This document shows positions 22,127 through 32,002 of a stretch of DNA of 64,000 nucleotides, piece by piece. The position numbers and the translations under genes were made by a program. Source of the DNA: Dipylidium caninum. Taxonomy: Eukaryota; Platyhelminthes; Cestoda; Cyclophyllidea; Dipylidiidae. Below the pieces are notes generated by a model. That model was not told the origin of the DNA. It was given only the letters and a program-made list of their open reading frames with translations, and did no database searches. The DNA is taken from the NCBI GenBank assembly GCA_017562135.1, contig QEYB01000388.1, forward strand, positions 248,001 to 312,000, written 5' to 3'. Positions within the stretch are counted from its first letter, which is position 1, and every line of letters starts with the position of its first letter.

Positions 22127-23579
22127 ATGTATAAAGTGATCTCACGGTTTCTGTGTGTACGAAGATTTACGGAATGACGTCATTGAATGCATTGGTATTT
22201 AGGCTCACTGTTAAGACTTGAAGTATTGACAGTTTACAGTGTATAGTCGTGCGGTTTTCACTTTTCAATTGGGTTGCGTATCATATGGCACTAGAGGGAT
22301 TAATCCTGATATCTAGGTACTTGAGATAACGGTTGGGGGGGGGTGGGGGGAGGAAAGTGGAGGTACCGGATGTCGTTAACTGGTGACACGAAGTGATGTT
22401 TGAAATAAGCAGAATCGAGGCGTAACATTCTGAAGTTGAGTGGTTTCGGTTTCTGTTTGTTTGTATCATGTACCCACGCTTTTTATCCTGAATTTCGGGG
22501 TTATAGACTCACCTGCGTCCGAAAAAATTCAGTTAATGGTCTCTTCCACTCTCGAACCCTACCATATTGCCACTGCAACTTCGCATTTGGCGACACCTTG
22601 AATCTCCCAGTGAATTTTCGAACGATTGTTTAAGAACCCACCAAACTGTGGGAGACATATTTCCGCCCTCATCAAGAGATTTTGGCCTGTTGATAACTCC
22701 ACAATTATTACCCAAAATTGCTTTGGAAAAGCTTGACTTTATTGCCGAGAGGATGAATCACATGCCACATCAAACTTTCTCCCGTCCTCCATTTCAGTTG
22801 ACTTTACAATAAACCAAGTCTGGGTGGAGTCCTGAAGCCTACGATAGACCTTTGTTTCGCGGCTCTCTAATTACTTCCGGTTAGATCCCCACAGTGTATG
22901 TCGAGTTGAATGATGAGTGTTTACTCTTCGAGGAAGATTTGTGGTGACGAGGGGTTACGTCAACAATTAATAGCAAAAGGAGCTACAGAGGCTGCTGACG
23001 GTGAATTCAAATACCCCCTCTTCAACACGTCACCTTGCTGTTACCATCTATGAGATGGCGACCTCAATGTCTGTACCGGCGTAGAGAATACATCGCCTAA
23101 GTTTACTGATGTCTTCCGTCCGGGTGACATCTGCCGGACAACACCCACGGAGGATGGATTGGCTCAGGCCAGAGGGCAACCTACTTCACCCAACCTCATT
23201 CAATGGTTTGAATGATGGACTGCGTTTTTGCAGACACCCAACCTACAGTCACTTTTCGTCCACGAAAAGACAGCCTTAATTGAAGCGCCACAAGCAGTCC
23301 TTACGAGTGGCACACAGGCTCAGATGCCTTCAGAGTCCATTACCACATCCTCACCTCCGATCCGAGGAAGGCTCAAATGCGGGAAAGTGGCAGCGAGGTA
23401 AGACTTTGTCTATGCGGACTTGGTCAGTGATTAGAAGTTTTTCCACCACTCGGTGTTGGTGCTGGCTTCAGCATGATCATAAGGTGAACTCGAGAATTAA
23501 TCCAAACTTTTGTGTTAGTTATTAGAGAAATCCTACACTTTAATCAACATTACAATTTTCATAATTTCAATACCACCTT
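22127..23579. other. Unidentified intergenic stretch with G-rich tract
   Basis: Contains a G-rich run at about 22335-22351 (G9 T G6). From 22860 to 23500 base composition is closer to even, with short broken frames, which suggests a decayed repeat of unknown family. No gene was recognised. Confidence 0.35.
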
Positions 23580-23589
23580 TGGCCAACGT

Positions 23590-24240
23590 ATACGTGAATT
23601 TACTTGTTTAGTTTTGTTAAAAGTCCCTGACTTTGCATTAAAAATCTTCTCCGAGAGGTTTTCCACCTCTTCAAAATGGAAGAAATTTTTATCTCAGTGT
23701 ACACCTAAAATGTGGTAATCCGACGCCTCGATGGCTGGCGAGTAAGGTGGATGAGGGAAATGTTAAAATCCAAACTCCCACTTTTTCCTGTGCCATTTTT
23801 GCAGCCTGGGGCCTCGCGTTATCGTGTTGAAGGATCATTTTTCTCGTAATTGACCAAAACGAACTGTCTTTTTTTTCAAGAACTCTGTCTTCATTCGCTC
23901 AACTTGTTCACTGCAACGGTCTGACGAGGTTCAAACAATTGGGAGTGTATGATTCCTGAAAAATCCCACCACACACAAACAGACACCTCCTTTATTGTTA
24001 GTGATAGTTTAAGTGTCGGAATGAGTGCTTGTCTGGGAGAAAACAACTGTGTTTTTTGCGCACAGGTCTATTCTGTAGCCGCAATTTCTCGTCTCCAGTT
24101 GCAAATCGTGGCAAAAAACGACATTGTTCCATGGTGAGACGAAAGAAACGCACAGATTGTAGTCCACTGAGCGAGTGTCGTCTCTGTCAGACCCAAATTC
24201 CTTGCCTACACCCTTTTCCCATGCGATGAAGACGATCCTG
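23590..24240 (-). mobile_element. Second degenerate mariner transposase fragment
   Basis: On the minus strand the frame running left from about 23970 gives VWWDFSGIIHSQLFEPRQTV, the mariner VWWD block, then after a stop and frame slip HDNARPQAAKMAQEKVG, with the second catalytic aspartate motif HDNARP encoded at 23809-23826. A shifted frame then gives PHPPYSPAIEASDYH, the third-aspartate region (family form PHPPYSPDLAPSDYH) with its middle Asp replaced by Glu, followed by a decayed C-terminus. Several stops and frameshifts make it inactive. It differs enough from the 13.1-13.8 kb relic to be an independent insertion. Confidence 0.8.
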
Positions 24241-24559
24241 AACTGTAGACTATGGACAGCCGACCTTTAGTGATATTCCTGCAACCTGTACTTTGGAGTC
24301 GTTACTCATGGACAGTTTTTATGTGCCGGCTTCACGAGAGGCGGAATAGACCCCCCTTCACTCCAACGGTCCCCTCGAACTTTCTCACAGTGCCACATCA
24401 GTCACATATTCATGTTGCCGCGACTTAGGTTTGCCGTACGAAAGTGATGCCGTCCTTCCCACTGTTCCGCTGTGGAGCAAGGTCGCGAGTGGACGGAGTC
24501 GTGAAGGTGTGGACAAAAATGACCTCCCCCACCGTCAAACGACGAGGTTAGAGAGCTCG

Positions 24560-24670
24560 GGTAGCAAACTATTTGTGTCGAAGCCTGTTCCTTTTGTGCG
24601 ACCTCGTTTACCTCGCCAGAGCCATAGAGCGCATGTGGGGTGAATTGAAATTACGCCTCATGAGAGATGT
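24560..24670 (+). mobile_element. Possible Merlin/ISXO2-type transposase remnant
   Basis: One frame gives FVSKPVPFV and, one frame over, AIERMWGELKLRLM before a stop. This resembles the third-catalytic-residue region of Merlin (IS1016/ISXO2-like) transposases, FVDPxTGxHTxxIE.xWxxxK. Merlin elements are known in flatworms. The match is short and needs a frameshift, so it is only a suggestion. Confidence 0.25.
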
Positions 24671-25525
24671 GGCGCCTGCTTGAAGCCAAACTTGGCCTCC
24701 CATGCTCTGTTTGCAACTCCTCCATGCATCGTAACTGACCGAACATAATATTAGCCAACTTGATTAGGCAGTCGAGCTGCAAGGAGCATTTGATTGCGTC
24801 AAGGAATAAGATCTTCAAAGGATATCCTTAACTAATTTTGGGAGGTCATTCCGCTCATTCCACATCTTCTAGATCCCAATTTCCATTTTTAAACTTTCCA
24901 CACAATTTAATACCCCTGTTTAGTTTTAGAACATCGCCATAAGCGTTGTTAATTGTTCACAATGCCTCGTTTGACGTGAATTCTCTTTTTTCTGTTATCG
25001 GCCTTAGCATATTTCCTCCCTACTAGAACAAGAGGTTTTTTTGACTGAAAAGTAAAATTTACAACCAAAATGAAGAGGGTTTTAAGTAGATACGCTATCC
25101 TCCGTCTTACTCGCTCTGTTACACACCTCTCACATAGCACAACAGGCACATCTTCAGCACGCCTGCCGTATTTTTGGTCATAGCGATGCAACTTTAAGGA
25201 ATTGTAAGAGACCGTCGACCTAGACATGACTACTTGGAACTTCGCAAGTTATTTTACTCCGTCCAGTAAAAGAGTTTTCAATAGATGACTCGCCGCAGTC
25301 CCCGAAGTCTGTGTGGGTGTTTGAGTTTTCGACGGTCGAGGAAGCATTAGTGAAGCCGACGAGGATAGGAAATATTCAGTTTGTCTGGAGTGACTGATAT
25401 CAAAACAAGGCGGTCACTTCCCCTACTTTTACATGAGTCATTCGTGCAACACACTCGTTAACAGAAGGTTCGAGGTCAACCCCACGTGAAAGCCTCTCAG
25501 TCTGATTGGTTAACCGTTAGAAATC
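24671..25525. other. Unidentified intergenic stretch
   Basis: Nothing recognised on either strand up to the sharp left boundary of the GC-rich inverted repeat at 25526. Confidence 0.4.
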
Positions 25526-25821
25526 CCAGCCGCGAATTGGGCGCATTGGTCAGGACGAGCAGACCGAGAGGTTGCCTAAAATCCCCTCCAACTCCAACTA
25601 CTCATTACACGGCATCGTCGTCTGGTCAACACGCCGCCGGGTCTACGTGACGACCGACGGCGGTGACGTGTGGACGCAAGACAGTGCCACACATGGCTCA
25701 CGGCGCCCGCACCACCGGCATGGCGAAAAGGGACTTTTGAGGAGGGAGACTGAAATGGGAGCAGCAGTATGGCCTACGACTAACAGTTGTTGCCATTGTT
25801 CGCATGTCCTCCCATGAACAG

Positions 25822-26331
25822 CTACCTGGCAGTCTGCTTCCCCATGAAACGTCTCATCCGGCGCAGTCTGGCCAAGAAGATAATCGGCGTGATCTGGTTC
25901 ATCTCCGCCGCCCTCTTCATCCCCTGGGCCTACTACTTCCGACTCTCCAGCTCCCCCGATGGCCTCGTCAACTGCCGCGAGTTCTGGCCCTCCGTCACCG
26001 CCGACAGAGCCTTCTTCCTCGGTGTGGTGACCCTCCTCGTCTACACCGCACCTCTGCTCTTCATGGCCTACTGCTACTGCTCCATCATCTTCCGCATCTG
26101 GATGCGGGTGTACAAGGAGCAGACGAGTCGGGAGAGCAGACGCGTGAGGTCGGCGGAAGGGGAGGTGGGTCGCCAGTTGGCCGTCAACCTCTACTCCTCC
26201 AAGACCGACCTCCCCTCCGACATCCAACGGGATGCCACCTCGGAGCTGTGTTCTTACACCAAAGTGCCACAGTGTGACACAAAGGCAAAGGAAATGGCCA
26301 GTGACACGAATGTCTCACGTCTGGTGAAAAC
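25822..26331 (+). pseudogene. Inverted extra copy of GPCR TM4-TM5 exon
   Basis: Between an AG acceptor and a GTACGT donor lies a 510-nt open exon: YLAVCFPMKRLIRRSL (end of TM3 and loop), IIGVIWFISAALFIPWAYYF (TM4 with the conserved Trp), FFLGVVTLLVYTAPLLFMAY (TM5 with its Pro) and a third cytoplasmic loop ending RLVKT. It is the twin of the minus-strand exon at 33250-33762 but points the opposite way to the rest of the gene, beyond its 3' end. It is therefore probably not spliced into the receptor. Yet its frame and TM4/extracellular loop are intact, while the correctly placed copy is scrambled in this part. The GC-rich codon third positions are unlike the other receptor exons. Confidence 0.7.
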
Positions 26332-26435
26332 GTACGTTGTCTTCATGTGTGTCCCGACGTCCACCGAGACTACCACCGCGACTGAGGTGAAGTCCACTTC
26401 GGTGCACTGGCGCCTCGTCTCTCCCCCACTTGGCT

Positions 26436-26585
26436 GAGGCATTCCCCTCCTCCTTCCTTATCGTTCCCTCGTCTTTCCCTTCCCTGCCCCTTCCTCTTCC
26501 CTTCACCCTCCCTTTTCCTTCTCCTTCTCCTTTTTCTCCTTCTCCTTCTCCTTCTCCTTTTCTTTTACTTTTACCCTCGCCAACC
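26436..26585 (+). repeat. Long polypyrimidine tract
   Basis: About 150 bases are almost pure C/T, with a CTTCTC-type array in the middle. The other arm has the purine complement at about 33000-33140. Such mirror-like homopurine/homopyrimidine runs can form triplex (H-DNA). It follows the GPCR exon copy directly. Confidence 0.85.
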
Positions 26586-27423
26586 CTCCTTTACAAGCCT
26601 CTGCTGCGACTGGGAAATCACTCGACCGCAAGGGAGCACCACGACGTCGCCGAACCTTCCGTCCACCACCCTTCCATTGCCCCACGACGCCTCACCTCGA
26701 CCACTCCGGTCTTTGATCATGTCGACACGCAGCAAAGTAGTGGACGATTGAGACAAGTCCAACGCTAAGGAGTCCTCTTCTTCCCCCTCCTCCTCCTCCT
26801 CCTCCTCCTGCCTCGAAGGCAACGATGCCTGTTGCATGCAAGTCCGATTTGCTCGGATGCCAGTGGCGCGAAGGGAGACCAGTTGGCCTGGCCCACCAGA
26901 TGTTCTCCACCACACCACGTCTGATATCTCAGCACTGACAGGCGAACGCCTTAAGTCCCGTCACCGCGCGCACACCAGAGGGCCTCGGTGGTGTGGTCGA
27001 GGGCTCAGGCCCGACTGTCAAGATCGACTCGGTCGAGGTGGGGGAGCACGTGAATCGCAGCCATCACTGTCCTCACCACGCATTCACCGTCTCACCTGTT
27101 GAGTTGGAGAAGGCGGTGGCGCGTTACGGTGGTAGAGGGGGCGGGGGGCGAGGGGCGGGGGGCGAGGGGCGGGGGGCAAGGGGCGAGGGCGAGGGGCGGG
27201 AGGGGTAGGGAGGTGTTGGGGGGCAAAAAGGGGAGGGCGAGGCTGACTACTGGCGATGGCTAGCACCTTATCGCGGAGCACCTGAGAATTTGCCCTTCCG
27301 TCTGGATGAGGGTGAGTGGGCAGGTGATGAGGATGATGCCGGCGGTTGGAGGTTGCGTCACATTCGCCACTCTAAGTAGAGTTTGTTCATCACCTCTTCA
27401 CTTCTTCACTCCCATCCACGCCC

Positions 27424-27466
27424 CTCTGCTCTGCTCTGCTCTGCTCTGCTCTGCTCTGCTCTCTCT
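27424..27466 (+). repeat. (CTCTG)n pentanucleotide array
   Basis: About eight tandem CTCTG units. The matching spot in the right arm near 32150-32175 is much shorter, so the array has changed length since the arms separated. Confidence 0.9.
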
Positions 27467-27607
27467 CATTTAGAGCGGGTGTTGTTGCCACTCAGCTTGC
27501 CTTTTTCCCCACCCGTCAGTCGTGGTCCGAGGCCTCAAGGGCACTGCTTTAATGCCGCCATTAAGGAAATAGCAGTGGACTTTTCTTCTCCTTCCCTTCC
27601 CCATTTT

Positions 27608-28383
27608 TTATCCTCCTTCCCTATTTCGCTTTTACCACTGTGACACCTCAGGGCGGACATTGTCAGATGCCTCTTTCACCTTTCGAATTGCGACGGTAAA
27701 TGCCGCTCCATTTCTAGACTGAATAACTTTGTCTGGGTTCTTTTCAAGTCCTCACTATTTACCCGCTGTGCAGGATGTTAGGATCCTCGAGGCGACCACC
27801 TAATAACTCTGTTTGGTAATGCATGGCTTTTTAGACTTAGTCCTTCAATCGACTTACATTTTCCACGGACCTTTTCGTTCGTCCGGAACTAATGCAGACG
27901 CTGTAATCCACTCAGCACGGGACCGAGACAAGCACCCAACCAAACACCGATGGGGAAATTAATCACGAAATTCCCTCCGTTTATCCCAGTCATGTGCTTG
28001 CCTCAATCCCACTCGTCCCTACTGCCATCCACTCTATATTCCTTGCGGTCTTGGTTTTGTCAACATAGACTTGAACCTTCTTCGAGGTTGGCAGGTTTAC
28101 CTCAAGACCACATTGTGTCTTCCAACGCCTTGTCGTACGCCACTAACACTTCAACGAGTATATGAGTATCGGAGTTCTCGACGTACCACAGCCTCCACAG
28201 CCCAGAAACTAACGAATTCTGTTTGACTGGTGAGGACTCTTTTCCATGTTCCTCTTAACATTAAAAAGAAGGCCTTTTCCGGGAGCGTAGTCAAACCCGA
28301 GAAGCACACATGGGGGTCGGGCAGGGTATAAACCTATAAATATACACGGAATGAGAGCTTGTGCCAGTCAGGTTTGATGGGAG
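27608..28383. other. Spacer of inverted repeat 1, GPCR 3' side
   Basis: Downstream of the minus-strand GPCR stop at 28384. No exon or clear element recognised. Confidence 0.4.
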
Positions 28384-28873
28384 TTAAGCAAAAACGGTCT
28401 GATCGACACCACGCAGTGCAAGGTTGTGGTTGCGGTGGAAGTGGGTAGTGGCGGGCTGGATGTGCGCTGGTCGACTCACAGATGCAGTTCGAATGGGTCG
28501 ACAGAGGAATACTCGCTTAAAACCGCGTCGATAGCGTTTGGAGTAGAAACAGTAGATCCAGGGATTAACGCAACTGTTGGCAGAACCGAGTAGTTGCGCG
28601 AATGGTACTAGGAAGAATATTACACGCATTGCTTCTTCTTCACTTGATTTTGTCTGAACTGGTTGGCCTTCATCCGCTACTGGATTTGAGTTGTTGAAAG
28701 CGAATGTCAAGTAAGTGGGGGAGAATTTAATAATGTTAAAGATAGTAAATAGAGGTAACCAACAAATGAAGAAGTTAATCACCACGATCGCCAGCATCTT
28801 TATGATCTTCAATGTCTTGACTCGGTTCAATCCACCCACTGGCTGTAAACGAACTTGACGTGAGGCCTCCTCG
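28384..28873 (-). CDS. Class A peptide GPCR, TM6-TM7 and C-tail exon
   Basis: Terminal exon of a rhodopsin-family receptor. A strong acceptor (TTCTTTTTTTCTCAG) precedes 28873. The frame gives EEASRQVRLQPVGGLNRVKT, TM6 KMLAIVVINFFICWLPLFT with the CWLP toggle motif, a long third extracellular loop, TM7 VPFAQLLGSANSCVNPWIYC with NPxxY as NPWIY, the helix-8 start SKRYRRGFKRVF and a short tail. Its start phase fits the donor of the TM4-TM5 exon at 33250 (both split a Thr codon), so the two exons splice in frame. Residues point to a neuropeptide receptor (orexin/trissin/neuropeptide FF type); the ligand cannot be told. It sits in the spacer between the inverted repeat arms. Confidence 0.88.
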
Positions 28874-31800
28874 CTGAGAAAAAAAGAAGATAAAACACGA
28901 CTTGGTGTTTGTGTACTATATCATCCTATCTCCATAGCCTTGGGTGCACACAGTCACTTCATCGTGGTTGTGGTGGTGTTTTTTGTCCACGGTTGGCAAA
29001 GCGAGTTTAGACCTTGGTGATTAGCCTGACGTGGGGGGAAGGCACACGCAGGAAGGGTCTTGTTTAAACTTACACGAAGGGGAGACACGAAATGTCGAGG
29101 TGGCGTACATAATGAAAAAAGGGACTGAATAATGTTAAAAATGTGGGTTTGGCAGGATACTGGCGGTTCCGTCAGGCGGAAGGAAAAGGTTCAAAAGGAC
29201 TGTGGGTAGAATCTCGTCATTCCAGTGTACTGTGCTTGTGTGCCTTTTTATATTTACTAAACTCCGCATCCCACCTTGCCAACCTTTAGTTTCGCGTTCC
29301 CGTGCCGTCTAAGTGTTCAGGCCTTGTTTGAAAGGAATACGGGGTTGGTTGCGAGGACAGCAGTAAAAATAGTTAGTTATGGAATATGAGACAAAAAGGC
29401 TGAATATCCTCTTGGTACACTCCTGACAATGCACCTGCCAGCTGGACTGGAGGTGGATGTGGAGAGCGTCCAGGCGGTGACGGCGTCACTGAAATCTACA
29501 CATCAAACAGCAGCGATTTTAGAGTCCCTCTTAAGGAAGTAAACACAGTTTTATGATTTTAATGACCCCAATCTCCTTCTGTCGAAAACATGAAAGGGAG
29601 AAGTCGGGTACCGGACAGGGTTATGTTTCATATTCGCTCTTATTTACAGTGCGTGTTGTGCACAATAAAAACTAAATGGATGAAGCATTCGTGGGGTGTG
29701 TTGGTGTGGACGTCATTTCGTAATGTTTGTGTTGAGGAGAGTTTAGTTGAGTTTTGACTTTCCTAATACGTATTTAAGCCATCCGTTAAAACGAGAGATA
29801 ACCGACTCCTAAAATAGGGTTACAAAATCCTCGTGAAATAAATATATTAATGGATTTAAGTAGATCAGCACATTGTAATTTTTTCTAACTATGCGACTTA
29901 ACGAATCTTGCACTATCAGCTTAAACGGTGTGGAAATTATGTCATTTCCAACCACCGCACAACTTTTTTTATACACTATTTAAGTAAGGCTTCTCTCTTA
30001 GGACGCACAATTTTTTTTAAAACATAAGCGAACTTCTTCATTAACTATTAGATTAACAGGTCCACGAACTACATCAGACTTTGTTACACCTTCCTCTTGT
30101 TGTAGGAATTTTTAAAGAGTTCGGAGGTGATTCTTCATATAATATGTTCATCTTTTTTGAGTCCTCCCGCAACTATTAAACTAAGCCTTTTCTATCACAG
30201 GAAATAATCTGACTTCAAAACAAACCGCAATCAGGAGAGATTTTCATGTCTATCACTTAGTTTTGAGTAGACTCCAAAGAAGAACCATCGTTTTTCCCAC
30301 CGTACCCTTCATCCTCCTCCACATTCCGCACTTCATCGTAATAAGAATTTCGTGCCTCGGAGGTTCTCCCATTTTCCAAAAGAACTAGGAGTTGTTGATC
30401 GCTTTAGACTTAAGCAGTCGCGCATTAGGATCTCTGTATTTCACTTCACTGTTTTTTGATGTTTACTTTCTCTTTTCCACACTGGGAAGTGTTTCTTCTC
30501 TCTTCTTCCCTGCACTTCCGAAGTGCAACTTCGACTCGACGCCACTGTATTTTACACATTCACTCAATTTTTAACGCAGTTTTGTTTGAAAGTAACGACT
30601 ACTGTGATTTTTTTGTTTTTATTTTCTGAAAAACAACTTATCCATTTGTCACTTAGGTGAGTTTTGAGACGTAGATAGCCAGTAATAAGTAACTTCTGCA
30701 TTTCATTACCCGCACCTTCGTCTGGGGGCACTTTGGCGGAGAGGAGTTGGAGGAGGAGAAAAAGGAAGGAAGGAATGAAGCGGTAGATAGGCCAGAAAAG
30801 TGGTGTATTGCAGTAGTAATAAGCAGTCCCCTTAGGGAATATCCTAACTGCAATTTCCCACTTTCAAAAGATGGTAGCTTGGTGGAAAAAGTGAATATTT
30901 TTCTTTACACAACATCATTAGTTTTGCCAAATTAGCTTTGCTAAAATACACCCTTACACCTGAGTTTTTACATTGGTTAGTTTTGGTAAAGCACTGGCTG
31001 AAGTTTTCGTACAGTCGTCTCATAAGAGATGACGGGTAGACTGCTTTCGCAGCTTTAGTAAATGGAATTGGGCAAAAGAAAGTAAAAGGTGGATGAAATC
31101 GGGAGAGAGTGGGCATTCTTAAAGATTACTCCAATCAGACATGAGCATGCTCTCCATCCTAATCGACATTTTGTCTTCAATGAAAGGCAAAAGTGATAAA
31201 CGTGTCAGGACTGCGTCCTAGACGAATGTAGTCGAAGTGGATACATATTCCAATGGTAATTATCAAATACTACACTCTTAAACTGTGCAAATTATCATGG
31301 AAGAATGATTTACCCCTCTAATTTACTTAACTGGAGTGCAATAACCTCTGCTATGTACCAACTAATAAAAGACGAGTGTGCTATGCGCCTAATTTAAACT
31401 CTTCAGGGTGAAATTGGTGAATCTACTCTTAGGGATGCAATTCACAAATAGATATCGAAGTGTTACACTAAAACCCACAGGATTTTACGTTGCTTAAAAA
31501 TAAACACAAACAATGAAGTGGAACTACCTCATTCCCCTCAAATGTTAGTTGAGAATCAGGGTAAATGTATGACCATTTGTTTCGTAATAATAACTAGAGA
31601 CTAGTAACATTCTTAAATTTTTAATCCTTTGAGAAACTGTGTTCCAATAAGTGGTTAACAAGAGGGACAGCCAGAAGAGTCCTACGCTCTCTTCGTGCAG
31701 TTTTCTAGGGAGCGAAGGGGTCATTCGCGAAAGGAGGGAGAAGGCCAGTTGAGGCTAAGCTCGAACAGTGAGTGCAATCCTAAGACATAACAATTATGTC

Positions 31801-32002
31801 CACACATGGACGAAAAGTTGACTGACCGGCTAAAGATAGCGTCAAAACCTAAGCAAATAGGAAGGCACTGAACGGCGGTCAGAGCAATTTGGGGGTAAAG
31901 TAAGACTTAAATCCGAAAGACAAGGTGGGCAGCACTTAGCCATTTGTAACACGCCATTTTGAAGCTCATGTGTTCACTATTCGGTGGTTGCGTGAGATTT
32001 GA
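28874..32002. other. GPCR intron / inverted repeat spacer
   Basis: About 3.1 kb without recognised exons. It is AT-rich, in contrast with the two GC-rich arms on either side. Confidence 0.5.

Larger units (their letters stand above)
25526..27607 (+). repeat. Large inverted repeat 1, left arm
   Basis: This roughly 2.08-kb block recurs in reverse complement at 32003-34058. The match starts abruptly at CCAGCCGCGAATTGGGC and ends within a CT-rich run after GCAGTGGACTTTTCTTCTCC. Arms are nearly identical over most of their length, differing by scattered substitutions and many single-base length changes in homopolymers. The arm is visibly richer in GC than its flanks and contains a GPCR exon copy, a long pyrimidine tract, a (CTCTG)n array and a G-rich stretch near 27140-27240. 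Confidence 0.92.

Noticed and set aside
25572..25817. Reading frame upstream of the GPCR exon copy as an extra receptor exon (TM3)
   Set aside because: Its translation lacks a hydrophobic helix or the loop Cys/Trp expected before DRY; it is intronic sequence open by GC-richness.
26571..26918. Glu/Arg-rich frames across the purine/pyrimidine tract
   Set aside because: They are by-products of the simple repeat and change with arm indels.
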